A stretch of DNA of 64,000 bases from Sclerurus mexicanus (lineage: Eukaryota > Chordata > Aves > Passeriformes > Furnariidae): contig VWZF01001843.1 in NCBI GenBank assembly GCA_013396755.1, positions 186,001 through 250,000 on the forward strand. The letters run 5' to 3'. Below are positions 61,201-64,000 of the stretch, piece by piece. Under the pieces are notes generated by a model. The model was not told the DNA's origin. It did no database searches and saw nothing but the letters and a program-made list of their open reading frames with translations. The position numbers and the translations under genes are program-made. Within the stretch, counting starts at the first letter, position 1, and each line of letters begins with the position of its first letter.

Positions 61201-64000
61201 CCTTATTTTCTCATGTGCCACTATTAAAATCCTTGGTCTTTCCTAACTTCCTGAGGAATCGTACTGTCTTAAATTTTGATAGCAAAAATGTACAACGCAT
61301 ACATATATATGAAGCCAAATCATAATTTCAGTCTGATTATGTCTTAAGCATTGAGGAACATAAATCTCTAAATAATACTCTGCAGTTATGAACTTTATTT
61401 CTCAAAGTATATGGTCAGATCATGTATTAAAGAGTTTATCTTCTCTGACTGTTTCGCTTTTACTTTTCCTCCCAAGGAAACTATGGAAAATGTGAAGAAA
61501 TGCAAAAACTTCCTGTCCACATTAATAAAACTGGCATCATCTGGAAAACAGTCTTCAGAGACTGCGGCCAACGTGAAAGAATTAGTACAGAACCTGCTGG
61601 TAAGAGAAATTCATTAAAAGTTGGAAGAAACAGTTTCTGGGCAAATTCAGACTCAAAACTGAGGGGTTTGTTTTTCTTCAGATGAGGGAGTTAAATTAAC
61701 TTTGCTTCTTCTGAATTAAAATAGATGCATAAGTTTTCCATTAAGTTTGTAAATGAGACTTTACTGCTTATATTCATGCTTGAGAACATGGGTTAAATTG
61801 AACTGTAAGGTAAATAGTTGTCCTTTAAATTCTACATTTTGATAAAAGGGTGAATAAAGAGATTTATGATGTACTGGAGACAAGACACTACAGCTAGTAC
61901 AGTAGCTGAGTGTATGAAATCACAAATTTTTAGAAAAAAAGTATACGATTCAAATGTAAAGCCTTGACATAGTTAATATTTATAGAATGAATATTAGTAT
62001 TGCTTAGCCCAGTTGTCAGCAGAGCTGTATATTCCAGATGTCATGTGATAACTAGAGGTCTGTAGATCTTACTAGTTGAAATTTATAGTAAATTTAGTTA
62101 GTACCATAAAGCTCTTAGTAACTAAAAACAGTGAGGGAATGATAAAGCTGCTTATTTCCAATAAATTGTTACATTTTTTTTTTTTTGGTATTGAATGTCT
62201 GTAAAAGTTAATTTCTACAAGTTTGTTCATTTGGATTTTCTATTTTAAAGGATGGAAAAATTGAACCAGAAGACTTTACCAGTAGGCTGTACAGAGAACT
62301 TAATTCTTCACCTCAACCTTACCTTGTGCCTTTCCTGAAGGTAACTTGTGTTCTCTACTCTTTCTTTATTTCTGTGCTTTATATGATCAGCAATGAATAC
62401 AAGTACATCTTTTACCACTGTAGATGGAATTCTCAAATGATGTAAATGAAAGTTTTAAATGGTGCCTGGTTAGGCTTTTGCTCCCTTAAAATATATTTTT
62501 GCATCTAAGTTCCATGAGTTTGTTAGTGTGATTCCTTGGCACAGTAGTAATTACATTACTACTCCTCAGTTATGTAATTTCTACCATAGTGTCACATGGT
62601 AGCTCTTTTGAGAAATCTGACAAGTTTCCATTGTGATTGATACCAGCAAACCTAGAATTGATTTATTGTTCTCTTTTTAGTCCTGGAAAGAAACCAAGGG
62701 ATTGAATGATGCAGAAAACTGTACCTTCTGGGCAAGTCTTTTGCCTGTGCCCTACACTTGTTTGTATGGTTAAGCAGGGAATTTGTCACCTCTCGATGAT
62801 CAATCACATTTGTCTTAAATTTTGTAGTAATTGGACACATTTTAAAATAGTGTTTATTCCAAAATATTTACCATCTGGAAATCAGGGTAAGTACAACAGA
62901 ATAGTAAGCATATAACTGCTTGACTAATGTATGATTAAGGGATATAGTTGTAGGTGTGTGTTGACATTTCTGGGTTCTTAAATGCTTGTTCAACCTTGAG
63001 CTGTTCCTGAGGATGATAAAAATTGTTACCATAAGAAAACAACTAATTTAAGAATCCGCTAAAACACTGTGGTCTCTCAGCTATTCTGAAATCTTCCCTG
63101 GTGTTCCAGTATGTCTTTTAAGCCTTCACATGTGGCTGGGAATGTGTGTAGGAGCACAGTCAAGGAGGGCAGCACAGGCTTGGGTTGTTAAGTACCTACC
63201 AGGGGTTCCAGATAGGCTGCATAACCTAGATGCCCTTGATACCCAAAAGGTCCTCTGTCCTGCTTACTAAGTGGGAGCAGCCTGGTATTTGTGTGTGCTC
63301 AGCTCTCATCTTTTCTCAGGGGCACACTGACCGAGCCAATGGACGCGACGCTTTTCTCCAGTTAACGTTTTCTTGCGTGAGGATTAAAAAACTCAAAACA
63401 ATCCTTTCCTTCCCTTTTTTCAGAGGAGTTTACCTGCCTTGAGACAGTTAACACCAGACTCTGCAGCTTTCATTCAGCAAAGCCAGCAGCAGCAGCAGCC
63501 GACGACGCAGGCGACGATAGCCACGATCCCGTCGGCAGCAGCTGTGCTGCTCAGCTCCTCGGTCCAGCGCACGGCAGGGAAGGCCACTGCCACTGTCACC
63601 AGTACCCTCCAGCAACCCGTCATCAGCCTCACTCAGCCCACACAAGTTGGTGTTAGTAAACAAGGCCAGACCACGCCACTGGTACGTGAGCTGAAGTGCG
63701 GCTCAAAGTGGTTTAGCTCAAAGATCTTTGAGCTGTTCAGAGAAACCTGCTACTAAGAAAAAAAGAAAGTGTAATTTAAAATCCACCTTGGTTGAAGTGC
63801 TGTTAAGGTTTGTTCTTCCTGCTTGATTCTCAGGTTATTTACGGTTCTTTTTTTCCTTTTTGTTTGCAGGTTATCCAACAGTCTCAAAAAGCAGGGGCAT
63901 TGATAAGGCCCCCACAAGTAACGTTGACACAGACACCCATGGTAGCATTGCGGCAGCCACACAGTCGTATTATGCTCACGACTCCTCAAATTCAACTGAA
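37073..64000 (+). CDS. TAF4: TAF4, TFIID subunit 4 (5' and 3' incomplete)
   Basis: Visible coding exons are 37073-37283, 39232-40320, 57970-58136, 58881-59000, 60640-60759, 61477-61599, 62251-62340, 63424-63681 and 63870-64000 (runs off the window). All boundaries are GT/AG with matching phases. TAF4 is the scaffold of the TFIID core, needed for its stability and for contact with activators in the nucleus. Landmarks: an N-terminal low-complexity His/Ser/Pro/Gly region (HHHQHHK, LLGNHVV, eight serines); a Thr/Ser/Ala/Pro-rich activation region; Gln-rich blocks (LLMIPQQALAQMQAQAHAQ); and the TAFH/NHR1 domain (ETMENVKKCKNFLSTL to LRQLTPDSAAF) that binds short hydrophobic activator motifs. The histone fold that pairs with TAF12 lies beyond the window. 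The repeated VIQ/TVQ segments match human TAF4, not TAF4B. The first residues are in the gap. Confidence 0.96.
37284..39231 (+). repeat. TAF4 intron 1 with degraded repeat units resembling the next exon's start
   Basis: The first kilobase is a G- and C-rich array in which pyrimidine tracts alternate with blocks like gtgcaaagggtggtatcgatcat (37424-37446), ggagtgtaaaagggctctgc (37641-37660), and gggggtgttattaatcatgacacc-like sequence at 37850-37873. The last matches 39249-39272, at the true exon start, in 23 of 24 bases. Further weaker units lie near 37525, 37745, 37985 and 38160, at roughly 90-115 bp spacing. The rest of the intron (38300-39231) is ordinary. Confidence 0.7.
39232..40320 (+). 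CDS. TAF4: TAF4 exon 2 (large activation-region exon)
   Basis: Begins GAGGVQGGVINHNTRSQTS, passes TLNGSNVVMNSHH, PLVNNGPGSVGKG, VKSESPK-like IKSESPKTIVQAVSQ and TTSGIRATLTPTVLAP, and ends RLPQPPQNPTNIQNFQLPPG. Length is 1089 nt. Acceptor is gttgttttgcag and donor is gtaagta. The IRATLTPTVLAPRLPQPPQ block is identical to human TAF4. Confidence 0.95.
40321..57969 (+). other. TAF4 intron 2 (17.6 kb)
   Basis: AT-rich intron. I see no exon or embedded gene. It contains a MIR-like relic at 45180-45375 and several poly-T/poly-A runs. Open frames are short (maximum about 168 codons on the minus strand near 52731-53237) and unrecognised. Confidence 0.7.
45180..45375 (-). repeat. MIR-like ancient SINE relic in TAF4 intron 2
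   Basis: The plus strand shows the reverse-complement order: aaagcattttacaaaactta, cctgcaacatgcctgtgtgg, then ctgacttgcccaaggccatgc. It is a longer and better copy than the one at 13955. Family level (MIR or L3 tail) is by eye. Confidence 0.6.
57970..58136 (+). CDS. TAF4: TAF4 exon 3 (Gln-rich)
   Basis: Encodes MVLVRSENGQLLMIPQQALA, QMQAQAHAQSQPQNTLTPRP and ATPTSAPPVQISTVQ; 167 nt. Acceptor is ctgttttccag and donor is gtcagtt. Near-identical to human. Confidence 0.97.
58272..58500 (-). repeat. CR1 retroposon 3' tail in TAF4 intron 3
   Basis: The plus strand reads the reverse complement of a CR1 end: gattcatagagtggtttgggt, ttggaagggaccttaaag, ctgccatgggcagggacatc, cctggacttgaacatttcc, and taaagaatttcttcctaatat. 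It sits between two small coding exons only 744 bp apart. Confidence 0.92.
58881..59000 (+). CDS. TAF4: TAF4 exon 4
   Basis: Encodes 40 residues, APGTPIIARQVTPTTIIKQV, then SQAQTTVQPTTTLQRPPVVQ. Acceptor is ctcttccccag and donor is gtgagtg. Confidence 0.97.
60640..60759 (+). CDS. TAF4: TAF4 exon 5
   Basis: Encodes 40 residues, PQIVLGGTAQTTTLGTATAV, then QTGTPQRTVQGTTATSTAAT. Acceptor is attctctgcag and donor is gtaagat. Confidence 0.97.
61477..61599 (+). CDS. TAF4: TAF4 exon 6 (start of TAFH domain)
   Basis: Encodes ETMENVKKCKNFLSTLIKLA, then SSGKQSSETAANVKELVQNL-L; 123 nt, phase 0 at both ends. Acceptor is cctcccaag and donor is gtaagag. These are the first helices of the TAFH/NHR1 fold. 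Confidence 0.97.
62251..62340 (+). CDS. TAF4: TAF4 exon 7 (TAFH domain)
   Basis: Encodes 30 residues, DGKIEPEDFTSRLYRELNSS then PQPYLVPFLK. Acceptor is ctattttaaag and donor is gtaactt. Confidence 0.97.
63424..63681 (+). CDS. TAF4: TAF4 exon 8 (end of TAFH, Gln tract)
   Basis: Encodes RSLPALRQLTPDSAAFIQQS, a short glutamine run (five Gln after Ser), then AVLLSSSVQRTAGKATATVT, STLQQPVISLTQPTQVGV and SKQGQTTPL; 258 nt. Acceptor is ttttttcag and donor is gtacgtg. Confidence 0.97.
63870..64000 (+). CDS. TAF4: TAF4 exon 9, cut by window end
   Basis: Encodes VIQQSQKAGALIRPPQVTLT, then QTPMVALRQPHSRIMLTTPQ-IQL and continues out of the window. Acceptor is tttttgtttgcag. There is one glutamine fewer than human at the TTPQ(Q)IQL position. 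Confidence 0.95.

Overview
This is a 64 kb piece of a bird nuclear genome, from a draft assembly. The evidence is long intron-split genes whose proteins I recognise as vertebrate, tails of avian CR1 retroposons, old MIR-like SINE relics, and gene order matching human chromosome 20q13.33. From left to right the window holds the first coding exon of SS18L1 (minus strand), all of PSMA7 (plus), most of LSM14B (minus), and the 5' two-thirds of TAF4 (plus). SS18L1/PSMA7 and LSM14B/TAF4 are head-to-head pairs; PSMA7/LSM14B are tail-to-tail. I found no bacterial-style operon, CRISPR array, tRNA or rRNA.

Layout: SS18L1 exon 78-146, then a 906-base gap (285-1190). A scrambled PSMA7 5' region lies at 1191-5362, and PSMA7 exons 3-7 run to the stop at 8605 with a poly(A) signal at 8714. 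A 2.2 kb tail-to-tail spacer follows. LSM14B runs right to left from about 10910 (3' end) to 18267 (first visible exon); its most 5' coding sequence is not visible and probably sits in or near the gap at 21991-22321. A TG/TA microsatellite and a minisatellite with 66-bp higher-order units occupy 22322-22991. After that comes about 13.5 kb with no recognisable gene. TAF4 begins inside the gap 36470-37072 and continues past the end of the window with a 17.6 kb intron 2.

The genes are housekeeping components of separate machines. PSMA7 is proteasome subunit alpha-4, LSM14B is an RNA-granule translational repressor, TAF4 is the TFIID scaffold subunit, and SS18L1 is the neuronal BAF subunit CREST.

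The points most worth a second look are three. (1) PSMA7 is mis-assembled: exon 1 is on a 400-bp fragment dropped between two near-identical copies of the exon 2 region, one of which is false. (2) TAF4 intron 1 looks like a degraded repeat array whose unit resembles the 3' splice site and first codons of the next exon. (3) All three large gaps fall on expected GC-rich promoters. I did not find a convincing undescribed biological system.
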